The position numbers and the translations under genes are program-made. A stretch of 64,000 bases of DNA from positions 342,397 to 406,396 of the forward strand of contig NZ_NISJ01000003.1 in the NCBI RefSeq assembly GCF_002205635.1, given 5' to 3'. The notes under the pieces were generated by a model. The model did no database searches. It saw only the letters and a program-made list of their open reading frames with translations, and was not told the DNA's origin. Shown here piece by piece: positions 34,509 through 42,908 of the stretch; within the stretch, counting starts at the first letter, position 1, and each line of letters starts with the position of its first letter. This stretch comes from Sphingopyxis witflariensis (GTDB lineage: Bacteria; Pseudomonadota; Alphaproteobacteria; Sphingomonadales; Sphingomonadaceae).

Positions 34509-34958
34509 CTATTCGACATTTTCTACGATGAGGTCCCGGCCGTTGAACTGCACGGTCTCTCCTGCTCGCGCGCCTTCGATCGCCTCGAAGATCGGCGCCA
34601 TCGTGGAAATACCCATGAACTCACGCCCATCGCAGGTGAACTGGCTCGTTGACACTGCGATCACGAAATGGCGCCCCGACAGTTTGATGACAGCACCCTC
34701 CTCCACTGCCGACTTGGGGCCGAAGTCGATCGTCCTGAGCTTTTCAAGTTTATCGGCATAGTCATGCAATGTGTCGTCAAGCGCTTCAGCCAAGTCGCTC
34801 GCGACTTCGGCCTGGGCCTGCTCGTCATTCTCGATCGGTTCGCTCCGATCCAGCCGCGCGATGGAAACATAATCCAGATAATTGGTGCGAGCGCTATGCA
34901 AAGCGGCGGTCTCCAGCGAAAGCATGGTTTCGCGGATGTGGCTTTTATTCCAGTTCAT
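34509..34958 (-). CDS. protein with GreA/GreB C-terminal-like domain
   Basis: 149 residues starting MNWNKSHIRETMLSLETAALHSAR after GAGG; GTG 34964 and ATG 34961 are alternatives. The N-terminal half is helical and charged. The C-terminal half (FGPKSAVEEGAVIKLSGRHF, then STMAPIFEAIEGARAGETV) resembles the GreAB C-terminal/Rnk fold that binds RNA polymerase. The coiled coil with acidic tip needed for transcript cleavage is not obvious. Function is inferred only. It converges with the MFS gene. Confidence 0.65.
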   Translation of the reverse strand: MNWNKSHIRETMLSLETAALHSARTNYLDYVSIARLDRSEPIENDEQAQAEVASDLAEALDDTLHDYADKLEKLRTIDFGPKSAVEEGAVIKLSGRHFVIAVSTSQFTCDGREFMGISTMAPIFEAIEGARAGETVQFNGRDLIVENVE

Positions 34959-35041
34959 CATCACCTCGTTGTGTTGCGATAGTTTGATTGTCGGCGTGTC
35001 GGCCCTCCCCGCGGAAGGGGCCTCAATGTCTTGCTGACCCG

Positions 35042-35614
35042 CTATTCGTCGCTCGGGGCGTCATCTCCCTGATAGGGCGCCCTGATCAGCCGGGAATCCC
35101 GAATGATGCTTGTCACAAGCCACACATAGGATTGCTCGGCGGTATCGAAGCCGAGAATGCTGAAGGCGCCGCCGAAAGGGCATGGCGGGAAGTCCGGATA
35201 ACCCTCCCGCAGCACATAACGCTCGGGATCGCGGTCAAACTCATTCTTGTAGACTTTGCGCAGGCCGTGCTTGCTTGGGACATCCTCGTCACCCGCCGAC
35301 GTCGTTTGCCGATCCGCGACTAGCCGCTCGGAAAGGTCGCGGTGACAGATTTCATCGAACACATCGAACGCGTCGATCAACAGGCCTTTATGATTGGTCG
35401 CCGGATCGGTAATCGCGTAGATATTGGACGCGTCTTCCCCATCATCCCCGCTTTCGAGGCGTAAAGCCGCGTCGACGATTATGCCGCACGGATCGAGGGT
35501 CGAGCCCAGTTCAAGATCGACGAGATGGCCGTCCTTGACGCGGTATTCGCGGTCGTAGCCCTTCGCGACGAAGGACTGGACTGCGGCTAGGACGTCGGTC
35601 ACTTGGGATGTCAT
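35042..35614 (-). CDS. protein of unknown function
   Basis: 190 residues starting MTSQVTDVLAAVQSFVAKGYDREYR, with AAGG upstream. The N-terminal 100 residues resemble a small domain found in stand-alone proteins loosely annotated as phosphoribosyl-pyrophosphate synthetase (IYAITDPATNHKGLLIDAFD); the C-terminal part (YPDFPPCPFGGAFSILGFD) is unassigned. No membrane segment. I would not give it a function. Confidence 0.55.
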   Translation of the reverse strand: MTSQVTDVLAAVQSFVAKGYDREYRVKDGHLVDLELGSTLDPCGIIVDAALRLESGDDGEDASNIYAITDPATNHKGLLIDAFDVFDEICHRDLSERLVADRQTTSAGDEDVPSKHGLRKVYKNEFDRDPERYVLREGYPDFPPCPFGGAFSILGFDTAEQSYVWLVTSIIRDSRLIRAPYQGDDAPSDE

Positions 35615-35709
35615 TGGTGCACCTTGGTTTTGCATGGCATTGGACATGCTCTAATATGAGGTACGCTGTCGCCACTCAGATGTGGGAGATGAAAAGCGAC
35701 GCGCGCTGT

Positions 35710-36678
35710 TCATATCCACTTGGCCTTCTTGAACCGGACGAACAGGTACAGGCAGAACATCGTCATCAGCCCGAGTACGACAAAATAGCCATAGGTCGTG
35801 TCGAGCTCGGGCATATTTCTGAAGTTCATGCCATAAATCCCGGCGATAGCCGTCGGCACCGCCAATATGGCCGCCCAAGCCGCTAGCTGGCGCGTGGTTA
35901 CGCCCGTTCTTTGCGCTTCCAGCAGGCTGCTGAATTCAAAGACGGTGGATAAGACCTGCAGGAGCCCATCGACCATGGTCTGCACGCGATCGACATGATC
36001 CGCGACGTCGCTGAAATAGGGTCTGATTTCTGAACTGATGCAGGGGAAATGGCCTCGGACGAGTTTCCGGACCAGTTCAGCCATGGCGCTGAGGGTGCGC
36101 TGGAAGCGGGTGAGTTCGCTTCTCAACCCGAAGATGCGGTCGATTTCTTCGCGTCCGAGGAAGTCGTCGAGCGATCGTTTTTCCATCGCCAGAACGTCAT
36201 CCTCGATCATTTCGAAGATGGGAAGATATTGATCGACGATCCGGTGCAGGATCGCATGCAGCACATAATCGACACCCTTGCCGAAAAGTGTTGGCGAAGC
36301 CTCGAGTTGCTCGCGAAGATTGCCGAGCGCTCCGCCGTTGCCGTGCCGTACGCTGATGAGATGGTTGTGACCGGTGAAGATCGCCATCTTGCCGTAGCGG
36401 ATCCGGTCGCCGTCGAGTTCGGCGGTTTGAGCGACGACATATAGCTCGTCATTATAAGCTTCGAGCTTGGGCGGACAGAGCGGGTGCATCGCATTGTCGA
36501 TCGCCAACGGATGGAGATTATACGTCGTCTGGATCGCGCTGAGTTCGTCGGCGGTGGGCTCGCTCAGTGCTATCCAGCAGAAGCCCGAGCGGTCTTGGTT
36601 TAGCTCGACACACTCATCAAGCGCGATTTCACGGACGCGTTTGCCTTCATTATAATAATATGCGGCGATGATGCTCAT
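35710..36678 (-). CDS. corA: CorA family divalent cation transporter
   Basis: The 322-residue protein starts MSIIAAYYYNEGKRV. A large cytoplasmic domain is followed by two C-terminal membrane helices with the selectivity motif IYGMNFRNMPE (about 289-299). It conducts Mg2+ or Co2+/Ni2+ inward, or Zn2+ out for ZntB relatives. It overlaps the upstream GST gene by 4 bp (ATGA, 36675-36678), so the two are translated together. Confidence 0.93.
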   Translation of the reverse strand: MSIIAAYYYNEGKRVREIALDECVELNQDRSGFCWIALSEPTADELSAIQTTYNLHPLAIDNAMHPLCPPKLEAYNDELYVVAQTAELDGDRIRYGKMAIFTGHNHLISVRHGNGGALGNLREQLEASPTLFGKGVDYVLHAILHRIVDQYLPIFEMIEDDVLAMEKRSLDDFLGREEIDRIFGLRSELTRFQRTLSAMAELVRKLVRGHFPCISSEIRPYFSDVADHVDRVQTMVDGLLQVLSTVFEFSSLLEAQRTGVTTRQLAAWAAILAVPTAIAGIYGMNFRNMPELDTTYGYFVVLGLMTMFCLYLFVRFKKAKWI

Positions 36679-37379
36679 GCTGGCCTCGCAGGGATGTGCA
36701 GGCCGCGCTGCACCGCCGGCCGGGCCAGTCCGCGTCCGAGCCATGCCTGGATGTTCGCATAATCGCCGAGGCCGAGAATGTCGCCGGCCGCATAGACTTC
36801 GACCAGCGCGTTCACCCAGCCGAGCGTCGCGATATCCGCGATCGAATAATCGTCGACAAGCCAGTCGCGGCCTTCGAGCTGGCGGTCCAGAACCCCGAGC
36901 AGACGCTTGGATTCGTCGATAAAGCGCTGCCGAGGCCGCTTGTCCTCATAATCCTTACCGGCAAATCGCAGGAAAAAGCCAAGCTGGCCGAAGGTCGGCC
37001 CGACGCCGGCCACTTGAAAGAATACCCAGGCCAGCGTCTCGTAACGCTGGGCGGGAGCGGTGGAGATTAGCTGGCCCGTTTTGTCAGCCAGGTAGAGGAG
37101 GATCGCACCCGATTCCCATACCGCAATGGGTTCCCCGTCAGGGCCAGATGGATCGATGATCGCGGGAATGCGGCCGTTGGGGTTCAACGATAGGAACGCT
37201 GGGTCCTTCGACTCGTTGTTCGAGATATCGACCAGGTGGGGTTCGTACGCCAGGCCGGTCTCCTCGAGCATGATCGAGACCTTGACGCCATTGGGGGTGG
37301 GAGCGGCGTAGAGTTGCAGGCGATCGGGATGCAATGCCGGCCAGCGCTGCGTGATCGGAAAGGACGAGAGGTCTGGCAT
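36675..37379 (-). CDS. glutathione S-transferase, YghU/YfcG-like (Nu class)
   Basis: The 234-residue protein starts MPDLSSFPITQRWPALHPDRLQLY. The thioredoxin-fold motif APTPNGVKVSIMLEETGL has the Thr/Asn residues typical of YghU/YfcG that bind two GSH molecules and reduce disulfides or hydroperoxides. NPNGRIPAIIDP and ESGAILLYLADKTG follow. It is co-transcribed with corA. Confidence 0.92.
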   Translation of the reverse strand: MPDLSSFPITQRWPALHPDRLQLYAAPTPNGVKVSIMLEETGLAYEPHLVDISNNESKDPAFLSLNPNGRIPAIIDPSGPDGEPIAVWESGAILLYLADKTGQLISTAPAQRYETLAWVFFQVAGVGPTFGQLGFFLRFAGKDYEDKRPRQRFIDESKRLLGVLDRQLEGRDWLVDDYSIADIATLGWVNALVEVYAAGDILGLGDYANIQAWLGRGLARPAVQRGLHIPARPA

Positions 37380-37517
37380 AATCTGCGATCCTGTGCTGCG
37401 ATGGCGACTATATGGACCGACCCGCCGCTCCGCAGCAGGGTTCGATGACCGCGTCGTTGTACGACGCGGTCATGAAAATTGCGAACGGGATCGGCGGAGC
37501 GCCAACGGCAGTGAAGC

Positions 37518-38057
37518 CTAGTGGGCTGCCGTCCCCGCAGCCGGCTCCTCGTCGTCGACCTTTTGGCGCTTCGGAAGCACCCAGCCGGGACGGACGAAGT
37601 GGCATGTGTAGCCGCCCGGGCGTTTCTCGAGATAATCCTGATGGTCCGGCTCGGCCTCCCAGAAATCGCCGACCGGCACGACCTCTGTCACCACCTTGCC
37701 TTCCCACAGCCCGGAGGCATCCACGTCGGCGATCGTGTCCTCGGCGACGCGCTTCTGCTCTTCGTCGACGTAATAAATACCCGACCGGTAGGACAGCCCG
37801 ATGTCACCGCCCTGGCGGTTCTTCGTCGTCGGATCGTGGATCTGAAAGAAATATTCCAGAATGTTCCGGTAGCTGGTCACAGCCGGGTCGTAGATGATCT
37901 CGATCCCCTCGGCATGCGTGCCGTGATTGCGATAGGTGGCGTCCGGAACGTCGCCGCCGGTGTAGCCGACACGCGTCGATACGATGCCGGGCTGCTTGCG
38001 GATCAGATCCTGCATGCCCCAGAAACATCCGCCTGCGAGAACAGCGCGCTGATGCAT
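37518..38057 (-). CDS. msrA: peptide-methionine (S)-S-oxide reductase MsrA (copy 2)
   Basis: The 179-residue protein starts [21 protein letters not shown], with the catalytic Cys in GGCFWG. It is nearly collinear with copy 1 (5628-6143), including [13 protein letters not shown] and [10 protein letters not shown]. It follows msrB by 1 bp and is transcribed with it. The C-terminus carries an acidic tail ([14 protein letters not shown]). Confidence 0.95.
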   Translation of the reverse strand: MHQRAVLAGGCFWGMQDLIRKQPGIVSTRVGYTGGDVPDATYRNHGTHAEGIEIIYDPAVTSYRNILEYFFQIHDPTTKNRQGGDIGLSYRSGIYYVDEEQKRVAEDTIADVDASGLWEGKVVTEVVPVGDFWEAEPDHQDYLEKRPGGYTCHFVRPGWVLPKRQKVDDEEPAAGTAAH

Positions 38058-38058
38058 G

Positions 38059-38502
38059 TCAGCCCTCCTCTACCTGATCGAGATATTCGCCATATCCTTC
38101 GCTCTCCATCTCCTCGCGTGGAATGAAGCGAAGCGACGCGGAATTGATGCAGTAGCGCAAACCTCCGCGATCTGAGGGACCGTCCGGGAACACATGACCG
38201 AGATGGCTGTCGGCGTGCACCGATCTGACTTCCGTCCGCACCATACCGTGCGCGTCATCGCGCAGCTCGTTCACATTTGCTGCGACGATCGGCTTGGTGA
38301 AGCTTGGCCAGCCAGAACCCGAGTCGAATTTGTCGGCCGAGGCGAACAACGGCTCCCCCGAAACGATATCGACGTAGATCCCCGGCTCCTTGTTGGCGTC
38401 ATACTCTCCCGTGAAGGGCCGTTCGGTGCCAGACTCCTGGGTGACGCGGCGTTGCTCCGCGGTGAGGCGATCAACAGCTTCTTGCGACTTTTCGAACTTC
38501 AT
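38059..38502 (-). CDS. msrB: peptide-methionine (R)-S-oxide reductase MsrB (copy 2)
   Basis: The 147-residue protein starts [22 protein letters not shown] and has [28 protein letters not shown] and catalytic Cys in [11 protein letters not shown]. Gene order msrB-msrA is the same as in copy 1. It is the first gene after site L2 (38566-38620), with 64 bp between the -10 and the start codon. Confidence 0.95.
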   Translation of the reverse strand: MKFEKSQEAVDRLTAEQRRVTQESGTERPFTGEYDANKEPGIYVDIVSGEPLFASADKFDSGSGWPSFTKPIVAANVNELRDDAHGMVRTEVRSVHADSHLGHVFPDGPSDRGGLRYCINSASLRFIPREEMESEGYGEYLDQVEEG

Positions 38503-38565
38503 GATTGTCTCCGATTTCGATCTGAGAGGGCCTAGACGCCGCTTATCGTGTCAGTCACTGCGCCG

Positions 38566-38620
38566 ACTATCGCAGTGCGCCCGGGATTTATCCAATAGGC
38601 TGTGTCTATAGTTTCCATAG
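38566..38620 (-). promoter_or_regulatory. shared LysR-type promoter, site L2
   Basis: Read leftward: CTATGGAAACTATAG (38606-38620, inverted repeat CTAT-N7-ATAG), 8 bp, TATTGGAT with -35 TTGGAT at 38590-38595, an 18-bp spacer, and -10 GATAGT at 38566-38571. It drives msrB-msrA (start 38502). With L3 this is the closest pair and defines the consensus. Confidence 0.85.
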
Positions 38621-38644
38621 CATGGATGCCTTGCTCAACTTGGC

Positions 38645-39520
38645 TCAATTCCACGCGTAGCCGGCTGCCAACTGGGCGATCTTCCGTATCTCGACGGGTG
38701 CCGTGGACCCCGACACCGTCGCGATCACGATTTCGCGCTCCAGGGCAAATCCCTCGATCGGCCGCGTAACGAGACCGGGCGCCGTGGCCGACCGCTCCGG
38801 AAGAATACATATGGCGGTGCCATCGGCGACGAAGTGTTGCACCCAGTCCTCGCGGTCCGATCGAAAGCGGGGCTGCATGAGCAGATCCTGCCGCGCGAAG
38901 TGATCGAGGATCTGATCGCGAAACTCGCATGTCAGCCGATCGACGAAAGGATACTCGATCAGCTCTTCGCTGCGCACGATTTCGCTGGCTGCCAAGGGAT
39001 GGTTTGCGGAACAGCCGAGCACGAAGCGCTCCCTGAATAGCGAATGCACATCGAGCTTACGTTCGGGCTTTGTCTCGCGCGGCATGATGCAGGCGTGATA
39101 TTTTCCGGACAGGATGTCCGAGGTGTCCTCGTTCGGCTGAAGCGCGTGCAGCTTGATTTCGATCGATGGCACCTCTGCAAAGGCACTCTCGAAAAACGCA
39201 GCAAATTCCTGCGGTCCCACGGTGGACGCGACGGCGACATCCAGAACGCGGCGCATGCCCATCGCCCAGTTCTCGGAGTGATTGCGAACGCTTCGCATCG
39301 CCGTCAGCACGCGCCGGAACTCTATCTCGACATCCCGGCCAAGACCGGTCAGCCGACTGTTCTTCCCGTCGCGATGGATCAGCGGCCCGCCAAGCTCCTC
39401 TTCCAGGCGGCGGATCGCGCGGGTCAGGCTCGGCTGCGACACACCGCTCAGGCGAGCAGCCGCCGTGAAATTCAGCGTCTCGGCCAAGTTGATGAAATAG
39501 CTGACCTGATTGAGTTCCAT
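38645..39520 (-). CDS. LysR family transcriptional regulator, candidate activator of the L1-L7 sites
   Basis: The 291-residue protein starts MELNQVSYFINLAETLNFTAAARLSG (ATG 39520). The substrate-binding domain has Cys in YHACIMPRE, VLGCSANHP, RLTCEFRDQ and TAICILPE, so thiol-based sensing like OxyR is possible, although the OxyR Cys pair itself is not recognised. It sits between sites L2 and L3. Its own promoter region holds two MarR-type palindromes, suggesting it is repressed by a Cys-cluster MarR. Confidence 0.9.
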   Translation of the reverse strand: MELNQVSYFINLAETLNFTAAARLSGVSQPSLTRAIRRLEEELGGPLIHRDGKNSRLTGLGRDVEIEFRRVLTAMRSVRNHSENWAMGMRRVLDVAVASTVGPQEFAAFFESAFAEVPSIEIKLHALQPNEDTSDILSGKYHACIMPRETKPERKLDVHSLFRERFVLGCSANHPLAASEIVRSEELIEYPFVDRLTCEFRDQILDHFARQDLLMQPRFRSDREDWVQHFVADGTAICILPERSATAPGLVTRPIEGFALEREIVIATVSGSTAPVEIRKIAQLAAGYAWN

Positions 39521-39588
39521 AGTCCGTCGATCCATGCGCCTGACTGATGCTTCTTCCGAAAGACCGCGTTCCTGGGAGAGGCGGAATA

Positions 39589-39607
39589 AGTATGCGCGAC
39601 GCATATA
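39589..39607. promoter_or_regulatory. MarR-type operator, degenerate (site M2a)
   Basis: AGTATGCGCGACGCATATA, with 3 differences from the 19-bp palindrome. It overlaps the likely -10 (TATATG on the minus strand) of the LysR gene starting at 39520. Confidence 0.6.
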
Positions 39608-39628
39608 ATCATTATGGTGCGCCTTGTC

Positions 39629-39647
39629 TATATGCGCCGCGCATATA
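39629..39647. promoter_or_regulatory. MarR-type operator, perfect (site M2b)
   Basis: TATATGCGCCGCGCATATA, identical to the site at 15307-15325. It overlaps a minus-strand -35 (TAGACA) spaced 17 bp from TATATG, i.e. the likely LysR promoter. Confidence 0.8.
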
Positions 39648-39720
39648 AAATTTGTCGCGAAACGATGCTTGGAGATGCGCTCCGCTCCATCTGGGGACCA
39701 CGACACGAAGAGCGTCGCCG

Positions 39721-39775
39721 CTATCGAAACTATAGACACAGCCGATTGGATAAATCCTGCGCGCGCTGCGATAGT
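39721..39775 (+). promoter_or_regulatory. shared LysR-type promoter, site L3
   Basis: Read rightward: CTATCGAAACTATAG (39721-39735), 8 bp, GATTGGAT with -35 TTGGAT at 39746-39751, an 18-bp spacer, and -10 GATAGT at 39770-39775. It points to the hydrolase-OsmC gene (start 39841). Confidence 0.85.
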
Positions 39776-39840
39776 CAGTGCAATGGCCAGCGCATAAGCG
39801 GCAGCGTATCGGGTGCCCCTCAGGATAATGAGAGCCTTCT

Positions 39841-41067
39841 ATGGCGGAAAAAACATTCATGTTTGTCGGCGGGGCAGGCACTCAGCTTACCGGTCACCTC
39901 GAACCCCCGGAAGGAACACCGCGGGGCTGGGCGATCTTCGCCCACTGTTTTACCTGCGGGAAAGACAGTCGCGCCGCCGTCCACGTCTCGCGCGCGCTGT
40001 CGCGCTCGGGTATCGGGGTTTTGAGGTTCGACTTCGCCGGAACCGGGATCAGTGGTGGGATGGGGGGAGAAGTAAGCTTCGCCTCGGACGTCCAGGATCT
40101 TCGCTCAGCCGCAACGGCGATGGCGGCGGCGGGTATGTCACCTTCTCTTCTTGTCGGGCACAGTCTGGGCGGCACCGCTGCGATCATAGCCGCTGCCGAC
40201 TTGCCTGACGTTGCGGCAGTCGCGACGATCGGTGCGCCAGCAGACCTTCAACATATCTTGCGTTTTTTCGGACCAAACGATCTGGATACTATCGCGAGCG
40301 AGGGTGAGGCGTCGGTGGATATCGCCGGCAGACCTTTCGTCATACGCCGCAGCTTTCTGGAGGCGCTCGAGGAGATCGACGTCGAGAAGGCTCTAGCCAC
40401 TCTGCGACGTCCCGTGCTGGTCATGCATTCTCCGCTGGACCAGGTGGTCGGCATCGACCACGCGTCGCGCATTTTCGTCGCGTCCAGGCATCCTAAAAGC
40501 TTCATCTCGCTCGACACGGCAGATCACCTTCTCACCGATTTGGCAGACGCGAATTACGCCTCGGCTATGGTGGCAGTATGGGCCAGCCGCTTTCTCCCAC
40601 CGCTCACGGCGGATCTTCCGCAGGTCGAGATGGCCCAGGGCGTTGTCGCCACCGAAACTCTTGCAGGGACGTTCCAGCTCAAGGTCCGCAGCGGCGAGCA
40701 CATGCTGTTTGCCGATGAACCGGCGTCGGTGGGGGGCCTTGGAACCGGACTGTCTCCATATGAACTGGTATCCGCGGGCCTCGCAGCCTGCACCGTGATG
40801 ACGATGCGTCTCTATGCGAACCGCAAGGGCTTTCCGCTCGAACGGGCAAGCACGACCGTGCAGCACGAGAAGGTACCGGACATGATGCCGCCCGACCGGT
40901 TCATTCGCACCATCGTCCTCGATGGGCCTTTGAGCGACGATCAGCGCGCTCGGATTGTTGCCATCGCTGATCGATGCCCCGTCGATCTCAGCCTCATCCG
41001 GGGTTCGGACGTGCAGACCGAACTTTCGATTACCGGTCAGGCTGCGGATTCCGCGAGGCCGACTTGA
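39841..41067 (+). CDS. alpha/beta hydrolase-OsmC fusion protein
   Basis: The 408-residue protein has an N-terminal alpha/beta hydrolase (nucleophile elbow VGHSLGGTAA, His in TADHLLTDL; about residues 1-260) and a C-terminal OsmC/Ohr-like domain. The OsmC catalytic Cys pair appears in GLAACTVMTMRLY and IADRCPVDLSL. OsmC proteins reduce organic hydroperoxides using lipoamide or thiols. It is the gene controlled by site L3. Confidence 0.93.
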   Translation: MAEKTFMFVGGAGTQLTGHLEPPEGTPRGWAIFAHCFTCGKDSRAAVHVSRALSRSGIGVLRFDFAGTGISGGMGGEVSFASDVQDLRSAATAMAAAGMSPSLLVGHSLGGTAAIIAAADLPDVAAVATIGAPADLQHILRFFGPNDLDTIASEGEASVDIAGRPFVIRRSFLEALEEIDVEKALATLRRPVLVMHSPLDQVVGIDHASRIFVASRHPKSFISLDTADHLLTDLADANYASAMVAVWASRFLPPLTADLPQVEMAQGVVATETLAGTFQLKVRSGEHMLFADEPASVGGLGTGLSPYELVSAGLAACTVMTMRLYANRKGFPLERASTTVQHEKVPDMMPPDRFIRTIVLDGPLSDDQRARIVAIADRCPVDLSLIRGSDVQTELSITGQAADSARPT

Positions 41068-41537
41068 CCGAAGCGCAGTGTCTCAACATCGATGACCGCC
41101 GCGACAACCGAAGCTCTCTCGTAAAGGCACGGGATACCGCGGATACCCTTCCCGCCAGCGCTACTGGGCGATGTCCGCCTGAAGACATGTGATCAGTGCG
41201 CGCAGCGCGGGCCGCGTGCGATGCCGCCTGCGATGGTAGAGGCACAAGCCCGGGAAGGCTTGCACACACGGACAAGCACGCCACCGGCAACATGGATGAT
41301 TGTTTCGCGGTCGTCATAAGATGCGGCGACGCGCGCCGAGTGGCAGCGCTCCCGTTACCCATTTTCAGTCCGAACAGGGCCGCCCCTTACCGATCAGGAA
41401 AGTCTCGCGGGAAAACGCGCTTCGACATCACGCCGCTCTCTCATGCCGAGCCTGTTTTCCCGGACCTGTTCTCGTGACAATCAGGCCACTTTTGCTGAGT
41501 GCCCAAAAGGCCTGTTCCTCCGGCATATGAGGAGCCT
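41068..41537. other. 470-bp gap with a gene remnant
   Basis: Apart from the LysR remnant listed separately, nothing coding is supported. The gap separates the hydrolase-OsmC gene from the convergent NmrA-like gene. Confidence 0.4.
41161..41320 (-). pseudogene. remnant of a LysR C-terminus
   Basis: On the minus strand the frame ending at TAG (41161-41163) reads FPGLCLYHRRRHRTRPALRA then LITCLQADIAQ, which is the standard end of many LysR substrate-binding domains. The preceding part (VAGGVLVRV, usually joined to it) is in another frame, and nothing upstream continues the protein. I infer a decayed lysR gene. Confidence 0.5.
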
Positions 41538-42383
41538 TCAGTCTGTACCACGCTGAAGATATGCCTCGCTATGAGCCGCGAGGAACTGGGTCAGCTTGGT
41601 AGGCATGCGTCCCGTTATTTGCTCGACCTCTGTCGTGGTCCTGTCCTCCGACCCATGAGAGATCGCGTCGTCCATGCGCGCAAGCGTGTCCGCATAATGT
41701 TCAGGAATGCCGAATCCGGCGTAGCGCTGTGCAAGCTCCTCCACCGATAGCCGGCAGTGGCGGACGGGGCGCTGGGCCACGGCAGTGATTCGATCCGCTA
41801 CCTCGTCATAGGAGAGAGCTTCAGGACCGGTCAGGATTCTAGCACCTGACGCTAAAGCTGGATCCACCAGGGCTTCGACCGCGACCGCCGCTATGTCGGC
41901 GGCATCGATGAACGGGACACGTCCATCCTGCGTCGCCGAGTAAATGCAACCCTCGGTGACGATCGACGGGAGATGCTGGGTAACGAAGTTCTGCATGAAC
42001 CAGCTCGGGCGCAGGACCACCCAGCGGGGTGCGTTGGCGCGGAGCCACGCATGAACCTCACCCATCATCGGCCCGCCCTCGTCGATAGACGATGCGCTCA
42101 GCAGCACCAGCTGGGCCACGTCTTGCTCCACCGCCTGCTCGAGCAGCGGGCGCATGACGGACAGGTGGTCCGTTCGGTCGGTCGGGGCGACCAGGTAGAT
42201 CGCGCCCACACCGTCGAGTGCAGGACGGTGGGAGGTAACATCCCCCCACTCGAAGCGAACCTGCTCCGGCATCGTGGCGTTGCGGGTTGCGATGCGAGCG
42301 TCGACACCGCGCGCCGCAAGCTGCTGCGCAACCAGCGCGCCCGTCTTGCCCGTGCCTCCGGTCACCAGAACTCGATCAACCAT
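41538..42383 (-). CDS. NmrA-like NAD(P)-binding protein
   Basis: The 281-residue protein starts MVDRVLVTGGTGKTGALVAQQLAARG, with a Rossmann loop. PTDRTDHLSVMRPLLEQA and LRPSWFMQNF are typical of the NmrA/quinone-oxidoreductase (QOR2-like) group. It is an atypical SDR, either a redox sensor or quinone reductase. It overlaps the end of the SnoaL-like gene (42376), after GGAGGA. Confidence 0.9.
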   Translation of the reverse strand: MVDRVLVTGGTGKTGALVAQQLAARGVDARIATRNATMPEQVRFEWGDVTSHRPALDGVGAIYLVAPTDRTDHLSVMRPLLEQAVEQDVAQLVLLSASSIDEGGPMMGEVHAWLRANAPRWVVLRPSWFMQNFVTQHLPSIVTEGCIYSATQDGRVPFIDAADIAAVAVEALVDPALASGARILTGPEALSYDEVADRITAVAQRPVRHCRLSVEELAQRYAGFGIPEHYADTLARMDDAISHGSEDRTTTEVEQITGRMPTKLTQFLAAHSEAYLQRGTD

Positions 42384-42831
42384 GGTCTGATCCTCCTTCG
42401 CAAAGAGCATCGACAACCGCGCTGCCGCGAAGCGCGCGCAGGACCACCAGCGGGTTCCAGTAATCGCGATAATGGACGATGCGCCCCGCGTGTGTCCGGA
42501 TCACAGATATGTAGCGCTGGTCGTAGGATTCGCCGGTTGTGACGCCGCGCCCGAACCCTTCGAACTCCACGATGGTCACATCGGGGTCGGCCGTAGCATG
42601 GATGACCGGCTCGCCCATGCGGTCGAAGGCAATCATGTCAGCAAGGCCTTCGAGGTGCTGCGCGATAGCAGCTTTGCCCTCCAGCCGGGTCGCGAGGCCA
42701 GGCGGCGAATAAGGAAATTCCATGACCCCGTCGTCGGCCAGCATGTCGAGAAAGGTGGCAGCCTCCGGAGCAAGACGATTTCCCAATGCCTTTCGCAGCA
42801 TCGCTGAAAAGCTTTTCACATTGTCTGTCAT
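42376..42831 (-). CDS. SnoaL-like/NTF2-fold protein
   Basis: The 151-residue protein starts MTDNVKSFSAMLRKALG. The conical alpha+beta fold is suggested by FLDMLADDGVMEFPYSPPG, then GRIVHYRDYWNPLVVLRAL. Such proteins are small-molecule isomerases, hydrolases or binders. It is divergent from a TetR gene, with operators in between, and is the first gene of a two-gene operon. Confidence 0.85.
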   Translation of the reverse strand: MTDNVKSFSAMLRKALGNRLAPEAATFLDMLADDGVMEFPYSPPGLATRLEGKAAIAQHLEGLADMIAFDRMGEPVIHATADPDVTIVEFEGFGRGVTTGESYDQRYISVIRTHAGRIVHYRDYWNPLVVLRALRGSAVVDALCEGGSDHG

Positions 42832-42850
42832 GAACTAATCCCATTCCGTT

Positions 42851-42908
42851 GGAACGGTAGCGTTCCGCATAGAGATATAGGAAGGCATCGATGGAACACA
42901 AGCGTTCC
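42851..42908. promoter_or_regulatory. two 16-bp TetR-type operators (GGAACG-N4-CGTTCC)
   Basis: Site one is GGAACGGTAGCGTTCC (42851-42866), perfect. Site two (42893-42908) keeps the same 16-bp layout with one mismatch and lies over the first codons of the tetR gene starting at 42891. Both are in or next to the 59-bp gap between divergent genes. Confidence 0.72.

Noticed and set aside
38645..39520. Naming the LysR as OxyR because of the ATAG/CTAT half-sites.
   Set aside because: The OxyR redox Cys pair and surrounding sequence are not recognised; only a general LysR assignment is safe.
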